Shown: positions 1 through 10,974 of the stretch, piece by piece
Numbering within the stretch: position 1 is the first letter of the stretch
Layout of the letters: every line of letters starts with the position of its first letter
DNA from: Monomorium pharaonis
Lineage: Eukaryota; Arthropoda; Insecta; Hymenoptera; Formicidae
Reading direction: 5' to 3'
Length of the DNA stretch: 64,000 nt
Assembly: GCF_013373865.1 (NCBI RefSeq)
Contig: NC_050467.1
Location: 8,734,583 to 8,798,582 of the forward strand
Notes under the pieces: generated by a model
Told to the model about the DNA's origin: nothing
What the model saw: only the letters and a program-made list of their open reading frames with translations
Database searches by the model: none
Made by a program: the position numbers and the translations under genes

Positions 1-210
1 GCAATTTCCATCAAATTATTAAGGCTAATGAAAAAGATAAATTTAACAATATGAAATTAATAAGTAAAGAAATTAATGCTATTTATTTCTAATGTTTTGC
101 AAAATTTAATTGCTTTTATAAAAAATAATATAATATAATATAATTGCGTCAGTTTGTAACATATTGGTATTATATGTATAAGACAATAACAAGTATCCAT
201 ATCGATAAGT

Positions 211-281
211 CAAATTGGCGTAGCAGATAGAGTACAAGGTTCGTCATCCTAAGGTTCCGGGTTCAAACCTACCAGCGGCAA
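211..281 (+). repeat. tRNA-like sequence (decayed tRNA or SINE head)
   Basis: A B-box-like stretch (GGTTCCGGGTTCAAACC, 253-269) lies about 35 bases after an A-box-like TGGCGTAGCAGATAG (216-230), which is the spacing of an internal RNA polymerase III promoter. Acceptor, anticodon and T stems pair poorly, so a working tRNA is unlikely. A tRNA-derived SINE head or a tRNA pseudogene fits better. A covariance-model tRNA search would decide. Confidence 0.35.
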
Positions 282-420
282 GTAAGAATAAAATAATTTA
301 ATTTAAATTTAATTAATCAATAAAAATTTGTCCTAAATTTAGTATGTTACTGTTGATAAAAATAATTTTTAAAAAATGAATTTTTATTTTATTTTTTTAT
401 CTTTAGTTGCAGTTTAAAAA

Positions 421-505
421 TATCTGATTTAAGAAACCTTTTAGATATCCGATTTAAGAAATTTTTTAGATATCCGATTTAAGAAATCTTTTAGATATCA
501 GTTTT
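421..505. repeat. 25-bp tandem repeat, about 3.4 copies
   Basis: Three units of exact 25-base period start at 421, 446 and 471, each reading close to TATCCGATTTAAGAAATCTT followed by TTAGA. A partial fourth starts at 496. No coding meaning is apparent. Confidence 0.8.
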
Positions 506-1410
506 ATGATATCTTTCTGTTCTCAAAAAACGGCGCATTGGTTAACATTCTGACATCATTATGTTATCTTTTAGAAGTCTCTTTATGTTATCATTTTCAG
601 AAACAAGATATCTTTTAGAGATCTTTTTGACAACGTATTGTTCACTGGGCCGTGATCTTTATTGAGTGAGTTAGAAGCACTTAGATAGGACTAGGTCTGG
701 CCACCCGAAAGGCCGCCTTTCGGTCTGTCTTACATTTCAGTAGAGTATTTTTTCACGTGGGATGACTTGCGGTTGGGTTCTCATAGTGAGCAAATCACGT
801 TAACTTATCTATGCATCATGGCTAACTTAAGTAACAACAACGCAATTGTAAGACAAAGCAGGGAGAAAGAAGTGAGCGACCAGGATAGTGGTCGAGTTAA
901 AAAAGAAGCGATGGTGCGGACAGGGAGCGAGAAAAAAAACGACTAATAACACTGTTAAAGAAACGTTTCGACTATACTTAGTCCTCTTCAGTCATAATAC
1001 ATTACCAATATGTATGAACTTAAAACATGACTGAAATGATGGACACAAAAATATAATTAAACCGTTAAACAAGATGACTATTAAACAACCATAAAACATC
1101 TCATTGCGTATCAAATTATGTCATAATAAATAAAAACGTAAACCAATCAATAATATAATTAAATGAATAATAAAATAAAAAATAATTAAATTTTTTCGTA
1201 AGTCGGTTTTCATATTAAAATAAATTTATAAGATTAAAAACGATGGAAACCGTGTTATGAATAACATAAACTGATATGCGTATTGCAGAAAACTGTAAAC
1301 TTATATCTGTTAATCGCAGATCTTAAAACACAATATTAAAAAAAGCAACAACACCCAGAGTATTCGACAAAGCGCTAGAGATAAGTGTAACGTTCGATAG
1401 TCAGAGGCAG
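506..1410. other. AT-rich stretch without recognisable gene
   Basis: No ORF of note, no clear TIRs and no family I recognise. Short poly-purine patches occur near 850-950. I see nothing to annotate. Confidence 0.5.
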
Positions 1411-1612
1411 AATCTTGAAACTTTTAGTTGAGTTATCCCTGAAACCTTTCATTTAACATATTTTTACAGACTTTTCAATTAAGTTATTTCCAAAACCTTT
1501 CACATGACATAGATTTTGAAAACTTTCAAGAAAGTTATTTCTGAAACTTTTCAGTTGAGTTTTCTGACATCTTTCACACGCTATCTTGAAAACTTTCAGT
1601 TCAGTTATCCTT
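1411..1612. repeat. Degenerate tandem repeat (CTTTCA/GTTATT motif)
   Basis: The motif TTGAAAACTTTCAGTTGAG recurs with drift near 1414, 1465, 1515, 1541 and 1584, alternating with GTTATT and CCTTTCAC pieces. The period is irregular, about 25-50 bases. It looks like an old diverged tandem array. Confidence 0.55.
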
Positions 1613-2091
1613 AATTGAAAACGTTCTTATGAAATAATCCAGCACATATTAGAAAATTAAAAAATAATTCACTTATAAGTCCTCCAATTCTGAACTCATT
1701 TTCAGATAAAAAAAAATTCATTTACACTCGAGAATAAAAGAATTCTTTTTGCATCTGAAAATGAATTCAATGGACTGTCTATTAATTCTGATTGGGTCGA
1801 CGCTTGACGCGACACTAGCATCATAGACATATGAAAAAGCCCCTTAATGAAAGATGTCTGTATTATAATCTGTCTCAATGTTTGCTAAAAGGTTGTCAAA
1901 ATATGTCTAAATACGCTATATAGCATTAATGCATCATATCGTGTTATCAATTTTTATCTTTGTTTACATATATAATAAGGATAGAACGACTCGTTAGCGC
2001 CAAACATCGATTTATTGTTGATGACGCCAAATGTGTGGATGGCGCCAAATAGCGCCGCGTCACCTCGAACGCACCAATAGCGCTGCCACAC
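1613..2091. other. Unannotated AT-rich DNA with GCGCCAAA repeats
   Basis: GCGCCAAA occurs three times between 1996 and 2055. The short minus-strand ORF over 1947-2141 has no family features and is treated as chance. No gene is supported. Confidence 0.4.
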
Positions 2092-3077
2092 TTGATGCTC
2101 TGCCACCTAGTTGGTGTGATACAAAGTTGTAGTGGTGGCAATGCACACGGAAGAAGCCGTGTACTGCTGCTCGGCGCTCACAAAGTAGTTGTTGAAACGA
2201 GTTTTGGTCAATATTGTAATTTTGGATTACAAAATGCATTAGAAAAAATGTTAAAGGAATATAATAAAGTTTTAGGGCGAATACCTGTTAATCTGAATAT
2301 ATTTATAAATATTGACGGTTTGCCGATTTCTTGGTAAATCCAGCAATTCTGCTTTATGGCCTATTTTATGTTCAGACACCGTTCTAAAGTCAGTTTTCAT
2401 CATTGGGGCATACTATGGTCAATCGAAACCACAATGTAACAATAGTTATTTACGACATTTTGTTAACGAAGCAATTTTATTAATCAATACTGGTCTTGTT
2501 TATAACGGAATTACAGTTAAAATTAATTTGCATGGTATAATTTGTGATGCGCCAGCGAGCTTTTATTTTATCAGTAAAACATCATACTGGCTATAATAGT
2601 TGTACGCGATGTACTATTACAGTACTTACATGGACGATTATGTTTTTCTGGTTTTTCAGCGACAAAAATACTTTAAGGACTGATGAAGAGTTTGCTAATA
2701 ATAAATATAAAAATTTACTAACCGGTGAGACCATTTTAAACCAGATTCCTAATTTCAAATTAATTTCTAACATAGTACTTGATTACATGCATCTTATATG
2801 TGTAGGAGTTGTAAAAAAATTGATATTGCTTTAGATTAAAGGTCCGCGTCATGTACAATTATTTCAACAGTTGATAAATCAAATGTCTGGGGCATTAGTA
2901 AATTTGCAAAATAGTGTCCCTAATGATTTCGTTCGACGCCCACAATCGCTTAAAGATATAAAACTATGGAAAGCTACGGAATTTCACCAGTTCGTTCTTT
3001 ACACGGGTCCAATTGTATTAAAAGATATATTACGGAAAAACATGTACATCAATTCTATTATGTTGCATATCTTATAA
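2092..3077 (+). pseudogene. Decayed tnp2/CACTA-like transposase
   Basis: Four overlapping ORF pieces in changing frames (2092-2337, 2312-2596, 2544-2834, 2871-3077) together resemble the central part of the tnp2-type transposases that insects carry as CACTA/EnSpm-like elements. Family-like blocks in order are IFINIDGLPI, a YYGQSKPQ block, the motif ICDAPA, the zinc-like pair HTGYNSCTRC, LDYMHLICVGVVKKL, and ATEFHQFVLYTGP. The order matches the family from memory of its general pattern. At least three frameshifts or stops separate the pieces and both ends of the protein are missing, so the gene is dead. I found no matching terminal inverted repeats around it. Superfamily assignment is inference. 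A protein search against insect transposases would settle it. Confidence 0.6.
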
Positions 3078-3170
3078 AATCTTATAAAATAGAATAATTT
3101 TGTTTATAAAAAAAATTAAAAATTATTTTACAATTTATTTCTATATTGTCGCGCAATAATACATAATGTG

Positions 3171-3172
<2 letters not shown>

Positions 3173-3203
<31 letters not shown>
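3173..3203. repeat. (TA)n microsatellite
   Basis: About 15 TA dinucleotides immediately left of the TIR element at 3204. The TA target duplication of that element merges with this run. Confidence 0.9.
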
Positions 3204-3204
<1 letters not shown>

Positions 3205-3578
3205 TCAGATAGCACAGGATGTCCTCAGGATTATCCTAAATATGTCCCGGGATGTCCTAGGATCTTGTCAGGATATAATAGTTGTATTATTGTAAATATT
3301 TTACATAAATATTTTATGTATAAATTTGACTTCTAAAGTAAGTTTAGAATGTTAGATTCTGTAATAGTATTAATATAAATTAAAATTCTACTCATGTCTT
3401 GAAGACATCCTTGAGATGTCCTAAGGATATATGTATTTTAGCTAAAAACGTTATTCTTAAAATATTGTATAAAAAGTTTCATTAGGTACAAAATGTCTGA
3501 AGATAAACTTAAATATGATGACTGTATAAATACCAGACATTTTAGATAGCACAGAATGTTCTAAGAATATGATATTCT

Positions 3579-3821
3579 GAAAGTCCTCAGGACATCCTAA
3601 GACAGTCCTCAGGGCATCCTAAGACAGTCCTTAGGACGTTCTAAGACACTCCTCAGAACGTCTTAAGACAGTCCTCAGGACGTCCTAAGACAATTCTCAG
3701 AACATCCTAAAACAGTCCTCAGGATGTCCAAGATAGTTCTCAAGACATCGTACGAAAAATCCTCAGGACATCCTACAAAAGTCCTCAAGATATCCTAAAA
3801 CAGTATTCAAGGACATCCTGT
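3579..3821. repeat. 22-bp tandem array, about 11 copies
   Basis: Units close to GACAGTCCTCAGGACATCCT plus AA follow with exact 22-base period from 3579, then drift to 21-23 bases after 3710. The unit is itself partly palindromic (TCCTCAGGA). It lies in the left arm of the TIR element, and inverted relatives occur at 4864-4985. Adjacent copies without spacers rule out a CRISPR array. Confidence 0.85.
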
Positions 3822-4480
3822 ATGTATATTAATATTTAAAAAAATAATTTTTAAAAAATTAATACAGCAAATGAGAAATCTTTGAATATCGTACGTATTT
3901 ATAGAATGTATTGCAAAATCAAATGTGTAAAAATGTCGACTACAAAGTCAGATTAAATGTCCACACTTATTAAAACAATGTGGCATATTAACAATACTAA
4001 AAAATTATAAAAGATGACATTAAATAATTTATTTTATTTTATACAAACGAATCAAAAATAGTTTTTTAAATAAGTTATTCCACATGCTATTTCGCGCGCA
4101 TATGTAAAAATAATTAAAAAAAACTGTAAAACTATATTTATTTATAAAAATATAAGTTAACTATATATGTTTCATCCTTCTGACATCTATTGTAATCAAG
4201 CAAGTTATTTATTTAAAAACTAGAGACTAATTGCCCTAGATCAATCAATAAAATAAAACATAGACTCATGAACCGATCTGCAGGATATATCAGGTACGAA
4301 TGACCAAATATCCCAATATTTACAACAAAAAATTGTTGTCTCTAATTTCTAATCAATTATATTCCGGTTCTAGTAACATTAACAAATGGGAAGGATATTC
4401 TAACAATATTATATAATAGATATTTTATAACACCGTACTTTCACACTACATGACTTCCAGTCTAAGATAATGAAGACAAT

Positions 4481-4514
4481 CTGAAGATGGCCGAAACAAA
4501 TGTGCCGAAACGTC
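4481..4514 (+). ncRNA. Hammerhead-like motif (CTGAAGA...GCCGAAACGTC)
   Basis: CTGAAGA at 4481 is followed by a possible GGC/GCC stem and GAAACGTC at 4507-4514. This is the layout of the degenerate hammerhead-type motif seen in Penelope-like and other retroelement remnants. The canonical core is CTGATGA, so this copy has a change in the core and may be inactive. It lies inside the TIR element 3204-5002. Confidence 0.3.
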
Positions 4515-5009
4515 ATTGTTAAACTGTACAAATAATTATCTAATTAAATTTTACATGCAAATTACAACTTGCATCGGCTCTATTAGCACTTTATTTAATC
4601 ATAAGATATTATTAAAATATTAAGAGCCTGTTTATGAATTTCGTTTTTGTTTAAATTTTAATTTTTTGTTATAGTTTTTTTCAATTCTCAAAAACTCTTA
4701 AAAATACTTAGAAATATTTAAAAATTTTCTAAATTAATCAGAATTTTTTATTTTTCAAATTTTTCTGAAAAACGTTTCAATTCTTATAAAAAATCGGAAC
4801 ATTTATCAGAAATCCTAAAAAAAATTTTTTTAATTCTGATAAAAAGTAGTCATTGTTTGCTATTCCTGAGGATGTCCTGAGGAAATCCTATGGTATCCTC
4901 AGAACGTCTGGTGGATTGTCCTCAGGATGTCCTGAGGACTAAAAAGTGATGCTCGTTTGCTATTTCTCAAGATGTCCTAAGGACGTCCGGGTGCTATCTG
5001 AGTATATAT

Positions 5010-5278
5010 TGTTACGATCGCGCTGGACGCACGATGCATTTCGACTCTCGGCTGCGCGGCGTCCTCCTTAACAACCACGCTGTTTACGCGGACGCGCTCG
5101 TCAGATTTGATCCGGAGCTGTCAACCCAAACGGACGTGCTCCGTTTCTTTGTCCGAAAACGTTCTGTATTTCAAGCTTTACATTAAAGAGCTTTGAAAGA
5201 GAGAAAACGTCTTTCTTATTTCGTGCGGGAGTGCGTGAGTGAGAGAGCAAAAGGCAGTTTTGCCGGGCGAACGCAACA
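5010..5278 (+). repeat. Gypsy 5' LTR
   Basis: 269 bp, TGTTACG...CGCAACA. It matches 18120-18385 apart from seven substitutions and an extra GAT near 5109. The left tip is preceded by ATAT. The LTR should supply promoter and polyadenylation functions. No clear TATA box is visible. Confidence 0.92.
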
Positions 5279-5282
5279 TTTT

Positions 5283-5294
5283 TGAGGGCTCGTC
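5283..5294 (+). promoter_or_regulatory. Putative gypsy primer-binding site (tRNA-Pro-like)
   Basis: TGAGGGCTCGTC starts five bases after the 5' LTR. It differs at one base from the start of the tRNA-Pro primer-binding sequence TGGGGGCTCGTC known from other retroelements. The primer identity is inference. Confidence 0.5.
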
Positions 5295-5334
5295 TGAGCC
5301 ACGAACAATAGACAACGAGCTTTGATCGAAAGGA

Positions 5335-6405
5335 ATGTTATTGAGGACGCCGACTCGAACCAGCCCTAGTGTCACGCCTGCGGAAGAGGAAGCCGGGATG
5401 CCTGTCACTAGGAGTAAGGCTCGTGAGCAGGCTTCGGAGCTTGTGTCGGCGGAAGCCGCTACGGTACAAGCCGTTCTCCTCGAGATCCGGTAGTTACGCC
5501 AGGAGCGCGACGAGCAAGCTCGGAGGGAGGCGGAGCTCAGGGCAAAGTTACAGCAACACGAGGATGAGCTCATACGTCTCCAAAGAAACCAGATAAGTCA
5601 ATCTGTTGTTAGAGCGTGCGGGGATTCGGGCTCGTGTCTCGCGCAGAAGAAGAGCGTGCGCGCGGAGTCCGGTTTTAAGTTAAAGCCTGATACGTACGAT
5701 GGGTCGGTCCCATTACGAGAATTCTTTGCGCAATTTAATTTGATCGCGTCTGCAAATCAGTGGAGCGACTCAATTAAAACTATCGCGCTTGCATCTTGCC
5801 TGCGGGGAAAAGGCACGTTCCGTGCTCGAGACAGTGCAGATTTTAGATAATCTCGAATTCGCGGAATTAAAATCGAAGCTTGAGTTACGTTTCGGAGAGG
5901 GCCATCTGTCTCAGAATTTTTATACGCAATTTACGAACCGAAAACAGAAATTTGGGGAGGATTTGGCCGCGCTTGGTTTGGATCTTGAAAGACTCTCGCG
6001 CCTCGCTTACCCCGAATGCCCGTACGCAGTTCTTGATAAAATCGCCTGGGCGCAATTTCTGCGATTTCCGATAGATTTATTAAACGGACTCTCCAACTTG
6101 AAAATATAACATCATTAAATTTGGCTGTAGAAAGAGCAAAAACTTTAAAAATTATTCAAAGGGAGAGTTTCGAACGAAGGAAAGGGAATTTTAATAAGAA
6201 TTTTTGGAAGAGAGGTAAGGGAGGTATGCGCGGGGAGGAAGAGACAAATGTGGAGAAAGGAAAAGAAAATGGAAGGGATGAAAAAGTTCGAAAAGAGAAT
6301 TCGCGTGGCAGCAGGTTTAGCACCAATCGCGGGAAATGTTGGACTTGCGGGAAGATTGGGCATTTCCGCTCTGATTGTCTTAACGAAAAGGGAAACACGG
6401 CTTAG
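5335..6405 (+). pseudogene. Gypsy gag (capsid and nucleocapsid), broken
   Basis: The reading starts at ATG 5335, the first ATG after the primer site, and is rich in Arg and Glu, with a coiled-coil-like stretch about 5490-5600. It is stopped by TAG near 5491. The capsid-like part (about 5656-6109) contains FKLKPDTYDGSVPLREFFAQ and continues in another frame as a retrotransposon Gag domain with LKSKLELRFGEGH. A frame shift near 5845 separates these pieces. The basic C-terminal part (6121-6405) ends in one CCHC zinc knuckle, CWTCGKIGHFRSDC, about 6337-6378, the nucleic-acid-binding module of nucleocapsid. With at least one stop and two frame changes it cannot make Gag. Family assignment is firm and the exact start is inference. 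Confidence 0.8.
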
Positions 6406-6483
6406 TCGAACTTTTCGGGGAGAGTTCGGCTAGAAGAAATTATTCCCGGAATGTTAAGCAACCTTTTAATATAAAAGTTAATA

Positions 6484-9400
6484 GAATTAAGAGGAATTTT
6501 GATTATTTCTTGTTTAAAGATAGAGCAGATGGAAAAGAGTGTTCTTTCAAGGTCGATATGGACTCTGATGTTACAATAATAAATAGTAAATTTGTTACAA
6601 AGGAAAAGAGAAAGATTTTATCGAAACATTTAAATCTTAGATATCTCACTGGAGAGAAAGTCCCTGTTGAATCTCAAGTCGAAATAAAAGTGGAAATAGG
6701 GAAATATGTTGTTCAAGTTCCGATGTTTGTTGCGGAAATAAATGATGATTGTCTTCTCGGGGTAGATTTCTTAAAAATTGTTAATTTGGAACGAACTTTT
6801 GAAAATGTTTTTGGTACTCCTGAATTAACTTAAGAAGTAGCTCGAATTGAAGTTTCTTGTGAAAAAGTCCCAATTCCCTTGAAAGAACTCTTTGAGGAAA
6901 ATTCTCAGAATTTGAATTATTTAGAGAAAAAAATCTTTGCTAATTTTCTGACAGAATTTGAAGATGTATTTTCTGAAAATGTTGTTGCGGGAAATTGTAA
7001 TGTTGTCGAACATGTCATAAATGTGCAACTCTTCTCCCATTAAACAGGTACCTCGCCAAATTCCAATTCAAATAAGAGGAGAGGTAGATAAAATTATTGA
7101 GGAAATGCGATCTCGAGGAGTAATAGAGGAATCGTAAAGTCCATGGGTTTCTCCAGCAATTTTAGTAAAAAAGAAAGATGGCTCAATTAGATTTTGTGTG
7201 GATTTTCGGAAGCTCAATGCGGTAACTATTAAAGATTCATATCCCCTCCCCAGAATTGACGATATTTTGGATCAACTCTCAGGTAATTCTTGGTTTTCTA
7301 CCTTAGATCTTAAGAGCGGTTATTGGCAACTTAAAATTCGTTCGGAAGACAAAATAAAAACGGTTTTCTCTATCGGCAAGGGGCTTTGGCAATTTACGGT
7401 GATGCCCTTTGGTTTGTGTAATGCTCCTGCTACGTTTGAGCGCCTCATAGAGGAGGTTTTGCGAGATTTAATTTCAAAAATTTGTTTGGTTTATTTAGAC
7501 GATGTAATAATTTATAGAAAAAGTTTTGCTGAGATGATGGAAAATCTTGAAAAAATATTTTTACGATTACGAAAAGTAAATTTAAAATTGAATTAAAAAA
7601 AATGTGTTCTTTTTTCAAAAAATGTAAAATATCTGGGGCATGTAATTTCCGCGGAGGGAATTTCTACGGATTCTGAAAAAGTTGCTGCCGTTAGAGAATG
7701 GCCCGTTCCTCACACAAAGAAACAATTACGTAGTTTTCTCGGATTTGCTTCGTATTATCGTAAATTTGTGAAAGATTTTTCTTCTATAGCTAAACCTCTT
7801 TTTGCGTTAACGGAGAGTCAAACTAAATTTATTTGGGAAGGAAAATGCTAGAAAGCTTTTGAGAAATTAAAATGTATGCTGACTTCTTCCCCGATACTTT
7901 CTTTTCTGAAAGGGGAGAGTGAATTTATTTTAGATAGCCTCCAATATTGGAATTGGCGCGGTTTTATCTCAGAATCAGGAAGGGAAGGAGAAGGTCATTG
8001 CGTATTTTAGTCGTGTTTTAAGTAAGGCCGAGCGTAATTATTGTGTAACTCGCTGTAAATTTTTAGCGATATTGGATTCAATTAAATGTTTCCGTCATTA
8101 TCTTTTGAAATGGAAATTTTTTATCCGTACGGATCATTTTTCGTTACGTTGGCTTTTGTCTTTTAAAGATTTGGAAGGACAATTGGCTCGCTGGCTGGAA
8201 AGGCTCCAGCAGTACGAATTTGATATTGTTCATCGCAAAGGACGGTGTCACGGTAACGCTGACGGATTGTCCAGACGGTTATGTGAAACGATGGTTGTGA
8301 GTATTGTGCTAAAATTGAGCAAAGAGATGTTGAAATAAATGGCAAGGCAGTCGCTCGCATCGTTTTCGAAGGGGAAAATTTGGAGGACTGGCGTAGAGAT
8401 CAGACACAAGATTCAAGCATTTCGGTTTTCCTTCGAGACAAGGAGGAAGGAGTTCGCCCACCTCGCACAGGGTTTACTTCGAGGGATGTTTCTTCTCGGA
8501 TTTACTGGTCGTACTGAAATGCTTTAATTTTGAAAGACGGGATTCTCTATAAGAAATGGAAAGCTCCAAACCTTAAATCCAACTTTCTTCAGTTTATTGT
8601 TCCTTGTAAACGGGTTAAGGAAGTCTTGTAGGAAGCACACGACTCTCCTGCCGGAGGACATTTTGAAATAAATAAGACTTTGGAAAAGATCCATAAGCGT
8701 TTTTTCTGGGCTACCTGCAAACAGGACGTTGAAGAATGGTGCAGAACTTGCAAGATCTGTATTTCTAAGAAGGGTCCCTTAGGTAAAGGGAAATCTCCTC
8801 TTCAGATTAATGTTGGAGTTCCCTTGGAGAGGGTTCAGATAAATATTCTTGGTCCTCTTCCGGCGACTAAGATTGGGAATAGATTTTTGCTCGTCATCGT
8901 TGATTGCTTCACAAAATGGGTGGAAGCTTTCCCTCTGAAAAATTTTAAGGCAAAGACAGTAGCTGACGTTTTTGTTAACCAGTTTGTTTCCAGACACGGG
9001 GTGCCTGTGGAAGTCCATACGGATCAAGGGAAAAATTTTGAATCAAAGCTTTTCTCAGAATTGATGAGACTTCTCGGAATTAGAAAAACAAGAACTACTC
9101 CACTTCATCCTTAATCTGATGAGCAGGTCAAACGTCAACATCAAACAATAACAAATTATTTGGCAAAATTTGTTTCTGAAAACCAGAAAGATTGGGATCG
9201 TTGGGTTCCCATGTTTCTTTTAGCTTATAGATCATCGAAGCACGAGTCTACCGGTATGACTCCTGCGAAGCTTTATTTCGCACGTGATCTTAGATTACCC
9301 TTGGATCTTTTGCAAGGAGGTCCTTCGAAACTTCAGGAAGAGGGGTCGTCTTCGGAAGGAAATTTTGTGGAAAATCTTCAAGCAAAGTTGGAAGAAATCC

Positions 9401-9684
9401 ATTCTTGTGTTAGAGGAAGGATGAATTTAAAATCTTCTCAAATAAAAGCACATTATGATCAAAAAACTAGGGAAGTTCTTTTTCAGGAGGGAGAAAGAGT
9501 CTGGTTCTACAATCCTCGTAGGGTTAAAGGTAAAGCTCCAAAGTTGCAAGGCGACTGGGAAGGCCTCTTTTTGGTGGTCAAGAAGTTAAGTGACGTTGTT
9601 TATTGCATTCAGAAAGCTTCCAGGCATAAAAAGAAGGTGGTTCATGCGAATAGGCTGGCTCCGTTTTTGAGGAGGAATTTTTAA
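6484..9684 (+). pseudogene. Gypsy pol (protease, RT, RNase H, integrase), broken
   Basis: The protease-like part (6510-6833) reads DMDSDVTIIN where the family has an aspartic DSG-type triad, so the active site looks changed. The RT (about 7150-7596) has FCVDFRKLNAVTIKDSYPLP, STLDLKSGYWQL, MPFGLCNAPATFERL and the catalytic YLDD. RNase H (about 7900-8290) ends in the usual HGNADGLSRR. Integrase has the zinc module H-H-C-C (about 8640-8770) and a core with IVDCFTKWVEAFPL and HTDQGKNFE. The usual third acidic residue region reads SDEQVKRQHQ, where a glutamate is expected in place of lysine. A C-terminal GPY/F-like region ends at 9684. Stops lie at 6831, 7135, 7596, 7849, 8336 and 9112, among others. 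The gene is dead. Confidence 0.88.
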
Positions 9685-9696
9685 AAATGTTGGGAC

Positions 9697-10960
9697 TGTT
9701 AAGCGAATAATTTCAATTAGCTAATCGTGTTGAATTGAGCAAGATTTCTAGTTGCTTAGCAAATTTATTTAAGCACAATGTTTTGTTGCTTGTTGCTCTT
9801 GTCTTTTGATTTTAGCCTGTATGGATGTCGTATGTGGATGTAAGGCCTTGCTATCCGTTCCTACCGAGAGTGTTGTGTGTGAATGAAACTATGCTGATAC
9901 CTTTATCATGTCAGATAAGTTTAATATATACGAATAATACCCAGACAGCACATGTAGATTATGAGAACGATAATAGGATATTGCGAAAGTATATTGCAAT
10001 ATTCGTATAATATTAGAGATACGTCTGTGATATGGCGAGTATATACTCATAACGTACTATGTCCGCGTTGCCTTATCCCATAGAATTTCGCTGGCAGTTT
10101 ATGAGAATATACCGAATATATCTTAAGAATGTTATACGTATGTCTAAAGTATATCTTCAGTATATTCACAATATGTCTACAGTATGTTCACATTATATGG
10201 GCTCATGCATAATGAGAGGAATAAGGAACAAGGAATTAAACATACAGAATTAGCAAGAAGAAATAAGAAGAGGAATTAATCATTTTGCACATCAGGAAGC
10301 TATCGCGAGAAATGAAGCGTAATATCTGTTGAATACGCTGGGGTGCTTTGGGAAATTATGCTCAGATAATTGTAGGTTATAACCTAAATAATATATGTAT
10401 ATATACAATATATATATATTATTATAGTTTACGTTACTATATTATATCTTATGTACATACCAGAGTTATCTGGGCGTAATTCCTGAGAAAACCACGTTGT
10501 CCGTGAGTTCGTGTTCGCACGTTCACACCCTACACTTCACCACGTGTCTGCATCACACGGCAGACGAAAATGCGTAACGTTACAGATCATAGATAGCGTT
10601 GACATGATTCACTTTCGATATTACGTGGATATTTTGGAAATATGTGATAGATATACATGAGATATATCATAGGATATTTTACGGATGTTTTGAGTATATT
10701 AGATATAATCTCAGTATATTCGGTAGGAGTTGCGAAGTTCAGTCGCTATATTCTAAGTTTATCTTGAGGATATATCAAAATGACATTCTACTGAGACGTT
10801 ATATGAATGTTTTACGTATATTCGGTATGATCACAGTACATTACGTATGAGAGTATAATATTCGTACGATATCTGGTGCTGTCTGGGTATTCATTAAACG
10901 TCTGTGTAATATTTAAATAAATATGATTATAATGATTGCATAAATACTAATATTTTATCA
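9697..10960 (+). repeat. Copia 5' LTR (interrupted by a MITE)
   Basis: It runs from TGTTAAGCG (9697) to TTTATCA (10960). Differences from the 3' LTR are C/T in GCTAATCG, C/T in CCGTTCCT, C/A in ATATACGAA and G/A in GTCTGTG. That low divergence indicates a recent insertion. Confidence 0.93.
9940..10887. mobile_element. MITE in the copia LTR, TIR CCCAGACAGCAC, TA TSD
   Basis: Tips are CCCAGACAGCAC (9940) and GTGCTGTCTGGG (10876-10887), flanked by TA (9938-9939, 10888-10889). The intact 3' LTR of the same copia supplies the empty site (AATAATATTCATT), proving the boundaries and the 2-bp duplication. No transposase is encoded. Both arms are filled with drifting repeats of GTATATTC and TATGTCT words, about 20 bases apart. 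The tip matches the element at 3204-5002 with two transitions, so both belong to one family. It moved after copia did. Confidence 0.92.
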
Positions 10961-10974
10961 GGTTATGGACCCAG
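10961..10974 (+). promoter_or_regulatory. Copia primer-binding site (initiator tRNA-Met fragment type)
   Basis: GGTTATGGACCCAG follows the 5' LTR directly. Drosophila copia primes from an internal fragment of initiator tRNA-Met through GGTTATGGGCCCAG; this copy differs by one base. Confidence 0.65.

Larger units (their letters stand above)
3204..5002. mobile_element. Non-autonomous TIR element, TIR CTCAGATAGCAC, TA TSD
   Basis: The left end CTCAGATAGCAC (3204-3215) is repeated inverted as GTGCTATCTGAG (4991-5002). TA flanks both sides (3202-3203, 5003-5004). Just inside the tips both arms carry copies of the GATGTCCTGAGGA type, so the arms pair beyond the tip. There is no transposase ORF. 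The arms contain a 22-bp tandem array, and the interior contains a hammerhead-like motif. The TA target site points to the Tc1/mariner group, but the tip does not start with a motif I can assign. The same tip occurs in the element at 9940-10887, so a family exists here. Confidence 0.75.

Noticed and set aside
217..280. A functional tRNA gene
   Set aside because: Box A and B words are present but acceptor and anticodon stems do not pair well enough.
3579..3821. Regular repeats that could suggest a CRISPR array
   Set aside because: Units follow each other with no unique spacers and sit in the arm of a TIR element in eukaryotic DNA.
9825..10253. Two 61-64 codon ORFs after the gypsy integrase
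   Set aside because: They lie in the copia LTR and the MITE inside it.
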